Origin: Yinghuangia seranimata
Lineage (GTDB): Bacteria; Actinomycetota; Actinomycetes; Streptomycetales; Streptomycetaceae
DNA: 56,869 nucleotides
Assembly: GCF_029953285.1 (NCBI RefSeq)
Contig: NZ_JASAOI010000049.1
Coordinates: forward strand, 1-56,869
Reading direction: 5' to 3'
The position numbers and the translations under genes are program-made. Shown one piece after another: positions 19,033 to 27,295 of this stretch (positions are counted from its first letter, which is position 1; each line of letters opens with the position of its first letter). The notes beneath the pieces were generated by a model. It worked only from the letters and a program-made list of their open reading frames with translations. It was not told the DNA's origin and made no database searches.

Positions 19033-20100
19033 TCAGAAGACGAACACGCCGCGGGCGACCTTGCCGGCCTCCGCGTCCTCCACCGCGTGGTGGAAGTCGT
19101 CCAGCGCGTAGGTCTGGGTCACCAGCTCGTCGAGCTTGAGGGCGCCGGTGCCGTACAGGTCGGCGTAGCGCGCGATGTCGTACTGCGGGCGGGAGGAGCC
19201 GTAGCGGCAGCCCATGATGCTCTTGTCGAGGAACATCGACGAGACGTGGAAGGACGCCTCCGCGTCGGACGGGGCGACGCCGAGAATGACGGCCTGGCCG
19301 GCGCGGCCGAGCATGTCGATGGCGTTGCGGATGACCGCGACGTGGCCGACGCACTCGAAGGCGTGGTCGACGCCGCCGGGGACGAGCTCCTGGACGGCCT
19401 TGACCGAGCTCTCGACGGCCTTGGCGTCCACGAAGTCGGTGGCGCCGAACTCGCGGGCCACGGCCTCCTTCGCCGGGTTGGCGTCGACGGCGACGATCTT
19501 GACGGCGCCGGCCAGCTTGGCGGCCTGGATGACGTTGAGGCCGATGCCGCCGGTGCCGATGACCGCGACGGTGTCGCCCGGCTGCACCTTGGCCCGGTTG
19601 AGGACGGCGCCGACGCCGGTGAGGACGCCGCAGCCGATGAGCGCCGCGGACGCCATCGGGATGGACTTGGGGATCTTGACCGCCTGGACGCCCTTGACGA
19701 CGATCCGCTCGGCGAAGACCGACAGGCCCGCGAAGTTGTAGACCGGCTTGCCGTCACGCGTGAACGGCTGGTTGAGCTGCCCGAAGCTCTTGACGCACAT
19801 GGTCGGACGCCCGCGGTCGCACTCGCGGCACGCGCCGCACGCGGCGAGCGTAGACAGCGCGACGTGGTCGCCCGGCTTGACGTGCGTGACCAGCTCGCCG
19901 ACGGCCTCGACGACGCCCGCGCCCTCGTGCCCGAGCACGACCGGCGGCGGGAACGGGATGGTGCCGTTGATGACGCTGATGTCGGAGTGGCACAGGCCGG
20001 CCGCGCCGATCTTGACGAGGACTTCGTTCGGCCCGGGGTCGCGGACCTCGAGGTCGTCGACTACGAGGGCTTCCTTGCCGTCGAACAGAACGCCTTTCAC
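19033..20100 (-). CDS. Zinc-dependent alcohol dehydrogenase (MDR family)
   Basis: A 355-residue medium-chain dehydrogenase that oxidises an alcohol or reduces an aldehyde with a nicotinamide cofactor. Catalytic zinc ligands are Cys37 in 'GLCHSD' and His58-Glu59 in 'GHEG'. The structural-zinc lobe has Cys88, Cys91, Cys94 and Cys102. The dinucleotide motif 'VIGTGGIGLN' follows near residue 185. The GTG start at 20098-20100 has GGAGGAG a few bases upstream, whereas the longer frame has no such site. Operator D lies 91 bp upstream, which joins the gene to the acyl-CoA regulon. It may oxidise a side-chain alcohol to the aldehyde. Confidence 0.87.
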   Translation of the reverse strand: MKGVLFDGKEALVVDDLEVRDPGPNEVLVKIGAAGLCHSDISVINGTIPFPPPVVLGHEGAGVVEAVGELVTHVKPGDHVALSTLAACGACRECDRGRPTMCVKSFGQLNQPFTRDGKPVYNFAGLSVFAERIVVKGVQAVKIPKSIPMASAALIGCGVLTGVGAVLNRAKVQPGDTVAVIGTGGIGLNVIQAAKLAGAVKIVAVDANPAKEAVAREFGATDFVDAKAVESSVKAVQELVPGGVDHAFECVGHVAVIRNAIDMLGRAGQAVILGVAPSDAEASFHVSSMFLDKSIMGCRYGSSRPQYDIARYADLYGTGALKLDELVTQTYALDDFHHAVEDAEAGKVARGVFVF

Positions 20101-20190
20101 CGGGGTCTCCTCCGTGGTGGGTCGGTCACCTCGTGCGGACCGGTGCTGTCGACGGCGGTCCGGCAGTGTCATGCCCAACCTAGCGCGCGT

Positions 20191-20205
20191 CTGACGATGA
20201 GTCAG
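20191..20205. promoter_or_regulatory. Operator site D (CTGAC-N5-GTCAG)
   Basis: CTGACGATGAGTCAG with perfect arms, 91 bp upstream of the alcohol dehydrogenase start codon. Confidence 0.7.
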
Positions 20206-20221
20206 CCTGTTGTGACAGTGC

Positions 20222-20740
20222 TCATGGTCGGGTTTTCGGGTCGCCGCGGAGATCGCCACCCGGGAGGCGGCTCACCGCGTCCGCGATGCCCACTCCGAGT
20301 TCGGGGGCCACCTCGCGGGCGGGGCAGTCGGCGAACGTCACGTCCGGCCGCACCGCCGTGAACTCCCTGGCCCCGCCCAGTGTGCCGGACACCCGCAGGC
20401 TCCGCGCCGGGGCCTCCCCCGGTGCCGCGCCGGGTCTCGCGCCGGGCTCCGGCCCGAGGACGAACTCCACGGTGAACGGCGGGTCGTCGCGCCACTCGAG
20501 CTCGTCCCACTCGACCGCGGACCGTTCGGCGGTCAGGCCGAACGCGCACCATATGTCGAGCACTTCGAGCACCGTCGGCCCGGTGGCCCGCCACCGGAAC
20601 CCGACCACCTCGACGCCGCCGACCGCGGTCGTCCACTCCGTCCAGCCCATGCCGTTGCCCAGGAACGCCAGCTCGATACGCCGCGTAGCCGACGCATCGA
20701 ACGGCACGCCCCGCCAGAGCCCGACGAGCGGATCAGTCAT
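20222..20740 (-). CDS. Uncharacterised protein, coupled paralogue B
   Basis: I do not recognise this family. It encodes 172 residues without signal peptide or membrane segment. The first 75 residues are well patterned: 'LVGLWRGVPFD', 'LAFLGNGMGWTEWT' and 'VEVVGFRWRATGP'. The gene just upstream has the same pattern ('LIGLWHTGPYD', 'AAFLPDGGGWTEWSGFGG', 'TEVVGLRWDCPTP'), so the two arose by duplication. A Gly/Pro/Ala-rich insertion sits in the middle. The ATG at 20738-20740 overlaps the stop of the upstream gene as ATGA and is preceded by GGAGGAG. The Trp-rich repeated strands suggest a small beta-barrel, possibly lipocalin-like; that is only a guess. Confidence 0.7.
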   Translation of the reverse strand: MTDPLVGLWRGVPFDASATRRIELAFLGNGMGWTEWTTAVGGVEVVGFRWRATGPTVLEVLDIWCAFGLTAERSAVEWDELEWRDDPPFTVEFVLGPEPGARPGAAPGEAPARSLRVSGTLGGAREFTAVRPDVTFADCPAREVAPELGVGIADAVSRLPGGDLRGDPKTRP

Positions 20741-21243
20741 GTCCCGTCTCCTCCCGGTGTCCACCCCCCACGATCCCCAGCTTGGCGCAAGAGATCGGCT
20801 GGGGAGGGCGCGATGAGCAAGGAGTACGCGGGACAGTCCGCGGCGCCGACATCACGCCTCCGGAGGGCGTACCCGCGGGAGAACGCGATGTGCTCGCGCA
20901 GGGCCAACGCAGTGAACCGCCCGTTCCAGCCGGGGATCCGCGCGGCGGGATTCACGGAGTACGCGTTGGCCTCCGGCGGCCGGTCCAGGAATGCGAACTT
21001 CTCCCACCGCGTGGGCCCGTCGTTCGACCAGTACCCGTGTGCGTACCAGACCTCCTGGACGACCAGCCGGCCCGGCGTCGGGCAGTCCCAGCGCAGTCCG
21101 ACGACCTCGGTGGAGCCGCCGAAGCCGCTCCACTCCGTCCAGCCGCCACCGTCCGGGAGGAAGGCCGCCTCGGAGGTCTCCATGGCGCCCAGGTCGTAGG
21201 GGCCGGTGTGCCAGAGGCCGATCAGGTCCGGGTCGTACGCCAT
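20737..21243 (-). CDS. Uncharacterised protein, coupled paralogue A
   Basis: The upstream member of the coupled pair, 168 residues from the ATG at 21241-21243; the longer frame adds 16 Arg/Pro-rich residues with no support. Beyond the shared N-terminal pattern it has 'EVWYAHGYWSNDGPTRWEKF' at about 67-86, and a C-terminal part with 'RGYALRRRDVGAADCPAYSLL'. The paired gene ends in a similar 'VTFADCPAREVAPEL', so similarity runs through both halves. No catalytic motif is visible. The gene runs into its paralogue by a 4-nt overlap and has no operator of the acyl-CoA type upstream, so it is probably not part of that regulon. Confidence 0.7.
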   Translation of the reverse strand: MAYDPDLIGLWHTGPYDLGAMETSEAAFLPDGGGWTEWSGFGGSTEVVGLRWDCPTPGRLVVQEVWYAHGYWSNDGPTRWEKFAFLDRPPEANAYSVNPAARIPGWNGRFTALALREHIAFSRGYALRRRDVGAADCPAYSLLIAPSPADLLRQAGDRGGWTPGGDGT

Positions 21244-21280
21244 GACCGCATTCTCGCCGCGCCCGTCGGCCGGAACGCGG

Positions 21281-21314
21281 CGGGGGCGCACGGACGGATG
21301 TCCGTACGCCCCCG
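21281..21314 (-). terminator. Hairpin closing the SDR-acyl-CoA dehydrogenase operon
   Basis: CGGGGGCGCACGGA (21281-21294) pairs with 21301-21314 with one A-C mismatch and a 6-nt loop, 19 nt beyond the stop at 21334. Confidence 0.7.
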
Positions 21315-21333
21315 AGGCGTCGCGGGTTCCGCG

Positions 21334-22110
21334 TCAGGCGCGCTGGCTGCTGACGGAGACGACCTCACCGGTCATGTACGACGAGTAGTCCGAGGCGAGG
21401 AAGATCATCACGTTGGCGACCTCCCACGGTTCGGCGGCGCGGCCGAAGGCCTCGGCGCCGGCGAGGGCCGAAAGCAGCTCCTCCGACGAGGCCTTCGCCA
21501 GGAAGGCGTGCATCGCGATGCTCGGGGCGACCGCGTTGATCCGCACGCCGAACTCGGCGGCCTCGACGGCCGAGCAGCGGGTCAGGGCCATGACGCCGGC
21601 CTTGGCGGCGGCGTAGTGGGCCTGGCCCTTCTGCGCGCGCCAGCCGAGCACGGAGGCGTTGTTGACGATGACGCCCTTGCCGCGCGGCTGCATGTGGCGC
21701 AGCGCGGCGCGGGTCATGCGGAAGGTGCCGTTGAGCGTGACGTCCAGGACGAGGTTCCACTGGTCGTCGGTCATGTCGACGAGGTCGACCTGGCCGCCGA
21801 GGCCCGCGTTGTTGATCAGGACGTCGATGCCGCCGAGTTCGGCCGCCGCGGTGTCGACGAGGCGCTGCACGTCCTCCTCGACGGTGACGTCGCACGGCAC
21901 CGCGAGCGGCCGCGCGCCGGTGAGCTTGGCGAGTTCGTCGGCGGCCTCGCCGAGCCGACGCTCGTGCTTGTCGCTGATCGCGATGACGGCGCCCTCCTCG
22001 GCGGCCTTCTTCGCGGCGGCGAAGCCGATGCCGGTGCCGGCCGCGGCGGTGATCAGCACGGTCTTGCCGGCCAGCAGGCCGTGGCCGGGGACGTACTCGG
22101 GCGCGGTCAC
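21334..22110 (-). CDS. Short-chain dehydrogenase/reductase
   Basis: A 258-residue Rossmann-fold oxidoreductase. The cofactor motif is 'ITAAAGTGIGFAAAK' near residue 20, where the usual first Gly is replaced by Ala ('TAAAGTGIG' instead of 'TGxxxGxG'). 'NNAG' is near 98, and the catalytic Tyr and Lys are in 'HYAAAKAG' near 165-172. It would oxidise a hydroxyl to a ketone, as in the third step of beta-oxidation or a ring hydroxyl. The GTG start overlaps the stop of the upstream acyl-CoA dehydrogenase as GTGA. A long minus-strand frame through both genes is a shadow. Confidence 0.85.
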   Translation of the reverse strand: MTAPEYVPGHGLLAGKTVLITAAAGTGIGFAAAKKAAEEGAVIAISDKHERRLGEAADELAKLTGARPLAVPCDVTVEEDVQRLVDTAAAELGGIDVLINNAGLGGQVDLVDMTDDQWNLVLDVTLNGTFRMTRAALRHMQPRGKGVIVNNASVLGWRAQKGQAHYAAAKAGVMALTRCSAVEAAEFGVRINAVAPSIAMHAFLAKASSEELLSALAGAEAFGRAAEPWEVANVMIFLASDYSSYMTGEVVSVSSQRA

Positions 22111-23291
22111 TTGGCTTCTCCCTTGGGTTCGCGGGGCATGCCGAGGACGCGCTCGGCGATGATGTTGCGCTGGACCTCGTTCGACCCGCCGTAGATGGTG
22201 TCGGACTTGGTGAACAGGAACAGCCGCTGGGCTTCGGTGAGTTCGTACGGGAACTCGGCGGCGAGCGTCGAGTCCACGCCGCCGACGTCCATGGCCAGCG
22301 TGCCGAGCCGCTGGTGCCAGGTCCCCCACACCAGCTTGGCGACGGACGGCGCGCCCGGGTCCGGCGAACCGAGGGTGCGCAGCGCGTTGCAGCGCAGCAC
22401 CTTGAGGTCGATCCAGGCCTGGAGCAGCCGTTCGCGCAGGATCGGGTCGTCGATCGCGCCGTTGTCCTTGGCGCGGTCGATGACGGCCTGGAGCTCGAGT
22501 TCGAAGCCGATCTGCTGGGCGAGCGTCGAGACGCCGCGCTCGAACGCCAGCAGGCCCATCGCGACGCCCCAGCCCTGTCCGAGCTGTCCGACGACGTGCT
22601 CCGGCCTGGCCCGGGCCCCGTCGAAGAACACCTCGTTGAACTCGCTGGTGCCGGTGAGCTGGACGATCGGCCGCACCTCGATGCCGGGCTGGTCCATCGG
22701 CGCGAGGAAGAACGTGATGCCCTTGTGCCGGGTGGACCCGGCCTCGGTGCGGGCCAGCACGAAGATCCAGTCGGCCTCGTGGGCGAGCGACGTCCACACC
22801 TTCTGGCCGCTGATCAGCCAGTCGCCGGTCTCGTCGTCGCGCACCGCGGTGCTGCGCAGCCCGGCGAGGTCGGAGCCGGCGCCCGGCTCCGAGTAGCCCT
22901 GGCACCACAGCTCCTCGCCGCGCGCGATGGGCGGCAGGAAGCGGGCCTTCTGCTCGTCGGTGCCGAACGCCAGCACGGTCGGGCCGAGCAGGTTCTCGCC
23001 CATGTGGTTGACCCGGCCGGGGGCCTTGGCGCGGGCGTACTCCTCGCCGAAGATGACCTGCTGCATCAGCGTGGCCTCGCGGCCGCCGTACTCCTTGGGC
23101 CAGTCGAGGCCGATCCAGCCGCCCTCGCCGAGCCGCCGCTCCCATTCCCGGCGGATCTCGAAGTGCTCGTGCTCGCTGCCGGGGCCGCCGGTGCCGACGG
23201 CGGCGGCGAACTCGCCTGCGAGGTTCTCGCGGAGCCATTCGCGGACTTCCGTCCGGAACTCCTCATCCTCGTCGCTGTAGCGAAAGTCCAC
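22107..23291 (-). CDS. Acyl-CoA dehydrogenase
   Basis: A 394-residue dehydrogenase with the complete three-domain fold. The N-terminal part begins 'MDFRYSDEDEEFRTEVREWL'. The flavin-binding strands carry 'WCQGYSEPGAGSDLAGLR' at about 129-146 and 'KVWTSLAHEADW' at about 163-174. The C-terminal domain has 'LAFERG' near 253, where Glu is the probable catalytic base, and the closing 'YGGSNEVQRNIIAERVLG'. This type is the larger subunit in known heterotetrameric steroid dehydrogenases, but no small subunit is adjacent. It is translationally coupled to the downstream short-chain dehydrogenase and follows another short-chain dehydrogenase by 147 nt, probably under operator E. Confidence 0.88.
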   Translation of the reverse strand: MDFRYSDEDEEFRTEVREWLRENLAGEFAAAVGTGGPGSEHEHFEIRREWERRLGEGGWIGLDWPKEYGGREATLMQQVIFGEEYARAKAPGRVNHMGENLLGPTVLAFGTDEQKARFLPPIARGEELWCQGYSEPGAGSDLAGLRSTAVRDDETGDWLISGQKVWTSLAHEADWIFVLARTEAGSTRHKGITFFLAPMDQPGIEVRPIVQLTGTSEFNEVFFDGARARPEHVVGQLGQGWGVAMGLLAFERGVSTLAQQIGFELELQAVIDRAKDNGAIDDPILRERLLQAWIDLKVLRCNALRTLGSPDPGAPSVAKLVWGTWHQRLGTLAMDVGGVDSTLAAEFPYELTEAQRLFLFTKSDTIYGGSNEVQRNIIAERVLGMPREPKGEAK

Positions 23292-23438
23292 GGCTCGTCA
23301 CTTTCTCGGAGGGATGGAGGGATGGGATGGGTGGAATGCGTGGGGTGCGTGCGCCGGGAGGGGACGGCGGGACGGGCCGGCCGCCCCCTCGCGCGGAGGG
23401 TGCGGCCGACCCGGCGGAGCCGGCGGTACGGGTGGGGC

Positions 23439-24362
23439 TCAGCCCTGCGCCGCGGCCGCCTCGGCGGCCTTCTTCGCCGCGGCGGCCGCGGCGTACTCCT
23501 TGAGCTGGGCGAGGACCGGCATCGGGTCCTGGCCGATGGCGCCCGGCAGGGTGGCCGCGATGCGCTCGGCGGTCCACTTGTCGTCGCTGTACATCGCCTT
23601 GATCTCGTGCGGCTGGTCCCACAGCGCGATCTTCGGGCCGGCGGTCGTGTAGACCTGGCCGGTGATCTCCTTGGCGTGGTCGGAGAGCAGGAAGACGACC
23701 AGCTCCGCGACGTCCTCGGGGTCGCCGATCTCCTTGAGGGTCATCGGGACGTTCTCGGACATGCGGGTGCGGGCGACCGGCGCGACACAGTTCGCGTTGA
23801 CGCCGTACTTGTTGAGGCCCAGCGCCGCCGAGCGGATGAACGACACGATGCCGCCCTTGGCCGCCGCGTAGTTGGCCTGCGCGACCGAGCCGAGCGCGTA
23901 CACGCCCGAGGTGAAGCCGACGATCGAGCCGAAGCCCTGCGTCTTCATGACCTTGGACGCCGCCTGCACGACGGTGAAGGTGCCCTTGAGGTGGGTCGCG
24001 ATGACGCTGTCCCACTCGTCCTCGGACATGTTGAACAGCATGCGCTCACGCAGGTTGCCGGCCACGGTCACGACGCCGTCGATGCGGCCCCAGTTCTCGA
24101 CCGCGGCGTTGACGATGCGCGCGCCGCCCTCCATCGAGGCGACCGAGTCCGCCACCGCGACGGCCTCGCCGCCGAGCGCCTCGATCTCCTTGACGACGGC
24201 GTCGGCGACCTCGCTGGTCGGCTCGGAGCCGTCCATCGCGACGCCGTAGTCGTTCACGACGACCTTCGCCCCGTGGGCGGCGGCGGCGAGCGCCACGGCA
24301 CGGCCGATACCCCGGCCCGCGCCGGTCACCGCGACGACCTTGCCGGTCAGGAAGTCACCCAT
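23439..24362 (-). CDS. Short-chain dehydrogenase, MFE-2/17beta-HSD4-like
   Basis: A 307-residue dehydrogenase of the type found in the hydroxyacyl-CoA dehydrogenase part of peroxisomal multifunctional enzyme 2. It has 'VTGAGRGIGRAVALA' at residues 12-26 and the characteristic insert 'VVVNDYGVAMDGSEPTSEVADAVV' at about 36-59. The catalytic 'NYAAAKGG' is near 165. It would oxidise a 3-hydroxyacyl-CoA. The last 20 residues are almost only Ala, Lys, Glu and Gln, an odd helical tail. I chose the ATG at 24360-24362, which has AAGGGG upstream; a frame extension of 17 residues is possible. The promoter region is shared with the divergent cyclase gene and holds operator E. Confidence 0.86.
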   Translation of the reverse strand: MGDFLTGKVVAVTGAGRGIGRAVALAAAAHGAKVVVNDYGVAMDGSEPTSEVADAVVKEIEALGGEAVAVADSVASMEGGARIVNAAVENWGRIDGVVTVAGNLRERMLFNMSEDEWDSVIATHLKGTFTVVQAASKVMKTQGFGSIVGFTSGVYALGSVAQANYAAAKGGIVSFIRSAALGLNKYGVNANCVAPVARTRMSENVPMTLKEIGDPEDVAELVVFLLSDHAKEITGQVYTTAGPKIALWDQPHEIKAMYSDDKWTAERIAATLPGAIGQDPMPVLAQLKEYAAAAAAKKAAEAAAAQG

Positions 24363-24545
24363 GTTCTGCCCCTTCGGATCGGCCTGCGACATGCCCGCGC
24401 GGACACTGTCCAACGGCCCTGTTGGTCCCTAGCATGGTCGCCGTACCGGGCGCGTGCCCGAGCCCGAGGCCCGGCCGTAGCCAAGCCCGCGGCCGGTCCG
24501 CCGCCAAGATCGACGCCATGTGAGAACTGCCTCTCCCGACAGTAT

Positions 24546-24560
24546 CTGACGGTACGTTAG
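24546..24560. promoter_or_regulatory. Operator site E (CTGAC-N5-GTTAG)
   Basis: CTGACGGTACGTTAG, one mismatch, 54 bp upstream of the cyclase-family gene and 184 bp from the divergent short-chain dehydrogenase. Confidence 0.6.
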
Positions 24561-24613
24561 TTTCTACGGGTAGAGTGCCGCACCCCACAGCCAGGCTTGC
24601 CAGGAGGTCCGCG

Positions 24614-25540
24614 ATGCCCATGCCCGCCGAGTTCACAGAACTGGCCAAGCGCGTCAACAACTGGGGGCGCTGGGGCAAGGACGACCAGATCGGGACGATG
24701 AACCTCGTCACCGACGACGTCGTCAAGGCCGCCGCCGCGTGCGTCAAGACCGGCAAGCGCTTCTCGCTGGCCGTCGAGCTGCGCGAGGACGGCATCCAGA
24801 ACGGCATGATCCCGGGCCGCGACAACCCCAAGCTCACCACCTTCCTGGTCAACCACGAGGTGTTCGGCCCCGGCACCGTCGCCACCAGCGACGACGCGGT
24901 CACGATGGGCATCCAGGCCGGCACCCACTGGGACGGCTTCACGCACGCCACGTACGAGGACCGCCTCTACAACGGCTTCTCCGCCAAGGAGACCGTCACC
25001 GCCGAGAACGGTGCGGTCAACCTCGGCATCGAGCGCATCAAGACGCTGGTGACACGTGGCGTCCTGCTCGACGTCGCGGGCGCCAAGGGCGTCGAGCGCC
25101 TCGAGCCGATGTACGCCGTGACCCCGGAGGACCTGGAGGCCGCCGAGGAGTTCGGCAACGTCAAGGTCCGCGCCGGCGACATCGTCCTGGTCCGCACCGG
25201 CCAGATCACCGTCTACTTCGGCGGCGACCGCGACAACTACTTCTTCAGCCCCGGCCTGTCGGTGCGCTGCCCCGAGTGGTTCCACGCCCGCGACGTCGCC
25301 GCGGTCGCGAACGACACGGTGACCTTCGAGGTCTTCCCGCCCGAGATCGAGGACTGCTTCATGGCCGTCCACGCGCTCCACCTCGTCGAGATGGGCATGC
25401 TCCAGGGCCAGAACTGGAACCTCGAGGAACTCGCCGCCGACTGCAAGGCCGACGGCGTCTACGAGTTCCTCCTCGACGCCTCCCCGCAGCCGTTCGTCGG
25501 CGGCGTCGGCTCGCCGGTCAACCCGATCGCGATCAAGTAG
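24614..25540 (+). CDS. Cyclase-family (kynurenine formamidase-like) hydrolase
   Basis: A 308-residue metal-dependent hydrolase of the cyclase family. The metal motif 'GTHWDGFTHATY' at about residues 106-117 fits the HxD...H pattern of the family. Members hydrolyse formyl-kynurenine, cyclic amides, esters or lactone-type bonds. The ATG at 24614 has AGGAGG 8 nt upstream, while the longer frame has no such site. It is a single-gene unit divergent from the MFE-2-like dehydrogenase with operator E between, and it ends in a 15-bp hairpin. A role in opening a lactone or ring intermediate of the pathway is a guess. Confidence 0.83.
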   Translation: MPMPAEFTELAKRVNNWGRWGKDDQIGTMNLVTDDVVKAAAACVKTGKRFSLAVELREDGIQNGMIPGRDNPKLTTFLVNHEVFGPGTVATSDDAVTMGIQAGTHWDGFTHATYEDRLYNGFSAKETVTAENGAVNLGIERIKTLVTRGVLLDVAGAKGVERLEPMYAVTPEDLEAAEEFGNVKVRAGDIVLVRTGQITVYFGGDRDNYFFSPGLSVRCPEWFHARDVAAVANDTVTFEVFPPEIEDCFMAVHALHLVEMGMLQGQNWNLEELAADCKADGVYEFLLDASPQPFVGGVGSPVNPIAIK

Positions 25541-25557
25541 CACCTCAAGCAACCGCC

Positions 25558-25603
25558 GGATGACGGCGTTTCGGCCACACCACAGGCTGAAACGCCGTCA
25601 TCC
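25558..25603 (+). terminator. 15-bp perfect hairpin after the cyclase gene
   Basis: GGATGACGGCGTTTC (25558-25572) pairs completely with 25589-25603, loop 16 nt, 17 nt after the stop, followed by TGCTTTA. Confidence 0.8.
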
Positions 25604-25743
25604 TGCTTTATGGCGACCCGACTTCGTCAAGGTGCCCGCCGGACGCCTCGTCGTCCCCTCGCGAAGGACCGCCACACCCAGAGTGATCACCGCTCGACGA
25701 ACGGTCAACACCTCCGACCGCCCACAGACCGGATTCGCCCACC

Positions 25744-26427
25744 TCACCACCGCCGCCCACGATGCGGCCCGGGCAACACCCCCCTGGCGTCCTGCCCGTC
25801 CAGCACCGCATGCGCCACCCGCGTCAGATCCTCGGCACTCGGCAGCAATGCCTGCATCTGAGGGGGCAACCCGCCGTATGTGGATACGGCCATGGGCTGG
25901 TTCGAGTTGTTGAGTGCGTACTGCACGACGGCCGCGTTCCGCTCCGCGGCGATGAGGATGCCAACGGTCCGCTCATCGTGGTCCGGGTCGCGCACAAGGT
26001 CGTCAACCACCGCCACGTAGAAGTCCCGCTCGGAGCGGGTGTCGAGGCTGCCCAGCAGCATCGCGATGTGGCCCCAAGGCAATTGTCCAACAGGCTGTTG
26101 GACAATTGGCTCCGGCCACGCTTCGGCGAACTGCCGCATGTAGTGGAGGTTCGCTCGGGAGAACCCCTTCCGGCCGGGGTACTCGGCACGCAGGTCCACC
26201 GCGAGCCGGTTGACGACCTTGGCACCCCAGCCCTCGTTCTGCTGCCTGGCAAGGATGATCTTCCCGATGCGCCAGTAGTGGCCGATCAGCTCGGTGTTGA
26301 CCGCGCGGATGAGGCGTACTTGCGATGTGGCGATCTCCGCCTTGATCTCGCCGAGCATGGCGTCGTAGCTCGGCGGGAGTTCCGCAGGGCAGCTCGTGCC
26401 GGGGGCGGGGTTCTTGTCGGGTGTCAC
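25744..26427 (-). CDS. DUF1016/YhcG-type protein with internal deletion of the nuclease core
   Basis: A 227-residue protein. Residues about 20-140 are a normal DUF1016 N-terminal domain ('HYWRIGKIILARQQNEGWG', 'GFSRANLHYMRQFAEAWP'). Immediately after 'RSERDFY' the sequence jumps to 'VAVVDDLVRDPDHDERTVGILI', which in full-length YhcG proteins lies at the far end of the PDDEXK nuclease domain. The middle of the protein with the catalytic Asp/Glu/Lys residues is missing. The joint falls at a shared Phe-Tyr, as expected for deletion between short repeats. The frame is intact, and the GTG start overlaps the upstream gene (GTGA) with GGAGGAG before it. It may keep DNA or protein binding but cannot be an active nuclease. 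Confidence 0.8.
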   Translation of the reverse strand: MTPDKNPAPGTSCPAELPPSYDAMLGEIKAEIATSQVRLIRAVNTELIGHYWRIGKIILARQQNEGWGAKVVNRLAVDLRAEYPGRKGFSRANLHYMRQFAEAWPEPIVQQPVGQLPWGHIAMLLGSLDTRSERDFYVAVVDDLVRDPDHDERTVGILIAAERNAAVVQYALNNSNQPMAVSTYGGLPPQMQALLPSAEDLTRVAHAVLDGQDARGVLPGPHRGRRW

Positions 26428-26984
26428 TGTTCTCCTCCGGAGATCGCGTACAGGTTGAAGTGCCCCGTGCCCGGCGGCGGGCCCGGGGCGGAGTCGCCGT
26501 GTCGGAGGTGGAGGTCGATGTCGATCATGTGGACCAGGACGCTGTTGGACCAGCCGTACTCGAGGGCCCGGAGGGCGTAGAAGTCGCGTTCGGGGCGGGC
26601 GTCCAGGGCGTTGATCAGGGTGACGACGTGGCGCCAGGGGAGGCGGGAGACCGGGAGGAGGTCGACGCCGTCCGGCCAGGCGTCGGCGAAGCGGCGCATG
26701 GTCCACAGGTTGGGGCCGGAGAGGCCCTTGTGCTGGGGGAACGCGGCGTGGAGGTCCTTGGAGAGGCGTGTGCACAGGCGGGTGCCCACGGCGTCGCGGT
26801 AGCGCGGGTGGGCGAGGACGGAGCCGACGCGCCAGTAGTGGCGGATGGTGGCGACGTCCGCCGCCCGGGTCGTGCGCAGTGGCGCGTTCGCCACCTCCGC
26901 GTTGATTTCGCCAAGCAGTTCGCCATACGTAGGGGGCGGTTCCGGATCGCTCGGCGCACCGGAATTGCGCGAGTCATGCGTCAT
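26424..26984 (-). CDS. DUF1016 N-terminal domain protein (truncated YhcG)
   Basis: A 186-residue protein that contains only the DUF1016 N-terminal domain ('HYWRVGSVLAHPRYRDAVG', 'GLSGPNLWTMRRFADAWP') and its end ('ERDFYALRALEYGWSNSVLV'). The chain stops 30 residues later, where the PDDEXK nuclease domain should start. YhcG-family proteins are putative nucleases often found near restriction systems and prophages. The start is uncertain: an ATG at 26982-26984 is used, but neither it nor an upstream Met has a good SD. The gene overlaps its downstream sister by 4 nt. Together they look like a decayed tandem duplication. Confidence 0.75.
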   Translation of the reverse strand: MTHDSRNSGAPSDPEPPPTYGELLGEINAEVANAPLRTTRAADVATIRHYWRVGSVLAHPRYRDAVGTRLCTRLSKDLHAAFPQHKGLSGPNLWTMRRFADAWPDGVDLLPVSRLPWRHVVTLINALDARPERDFYALRALEYGWSNSVLVHMIDIDLHLRHGDSAPGPPPGTGHFNLYAISGGEQ

Positions 26985-27295
26985 GGCGACCAAGCTCGGC
27001 CATGTGTTCCCCGTTTGGCGGGCGAACATTCGAAGATCACCCGGACCTCCGCGGTGCGCCCGGGGCGCGCCACCCGCGCGGGCGCGCACGCCCTCCGGAC
27101 CTGCGGGGCACGCGCCGGCGAGAGGTTTCCGACGGGGCGTCAGATATTTTCGATCTTTCCCCGAGATCGCGGCCGGGCCGCTCGATTTGATCTTGACCCG
27201 GTGCTACGTTGATCTGACTGTCCGTCAGGTTTCTGTGGTGACCGGCGCACGTGCACCATCCGTCGGTCCCTGCACGCGCGCCCCCAGGAGCGGCC
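26985..27295. other. Intergenic region between divergent DUF1016 and acyl-CoA dehydrogenase genes
   Basis: About 310 nt without a gene. It contains the promoter of the acyl-CoA dehydrogenase operon with operator F, and a run of AT-richer sequence around 27140-27200 (ATATTTTCGATCTTT, GATTTGATCTTG) that stands out from the GC-rich background. I see no RNA gene in it. Confidence 0.6.
27214..27228. promoter_or_regulatory. Operator site F (CTGAC-N5-GTCAG)
   Basis: CTGACTGTCCGTCAG with perfect arms, 68 bp upstream of the first gene of the five-gene beta-oxidation operon. Confidence 0.75.

Noticed and set aside
21334-23238. Apparent fusion of a 370-residue Arg-rich stretch with the short-chain dehydrogenase
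   Set aside because: The upstream part is the acyl-CoA dehydrogenase read in the wrong frame; the real dehydrogenase starts at the GTG at 22110.
25744-26984. Active YhcG-type defence nuclease
   Set aside because: Neither gene retains the PDDEXK core; only flanking domains remain.
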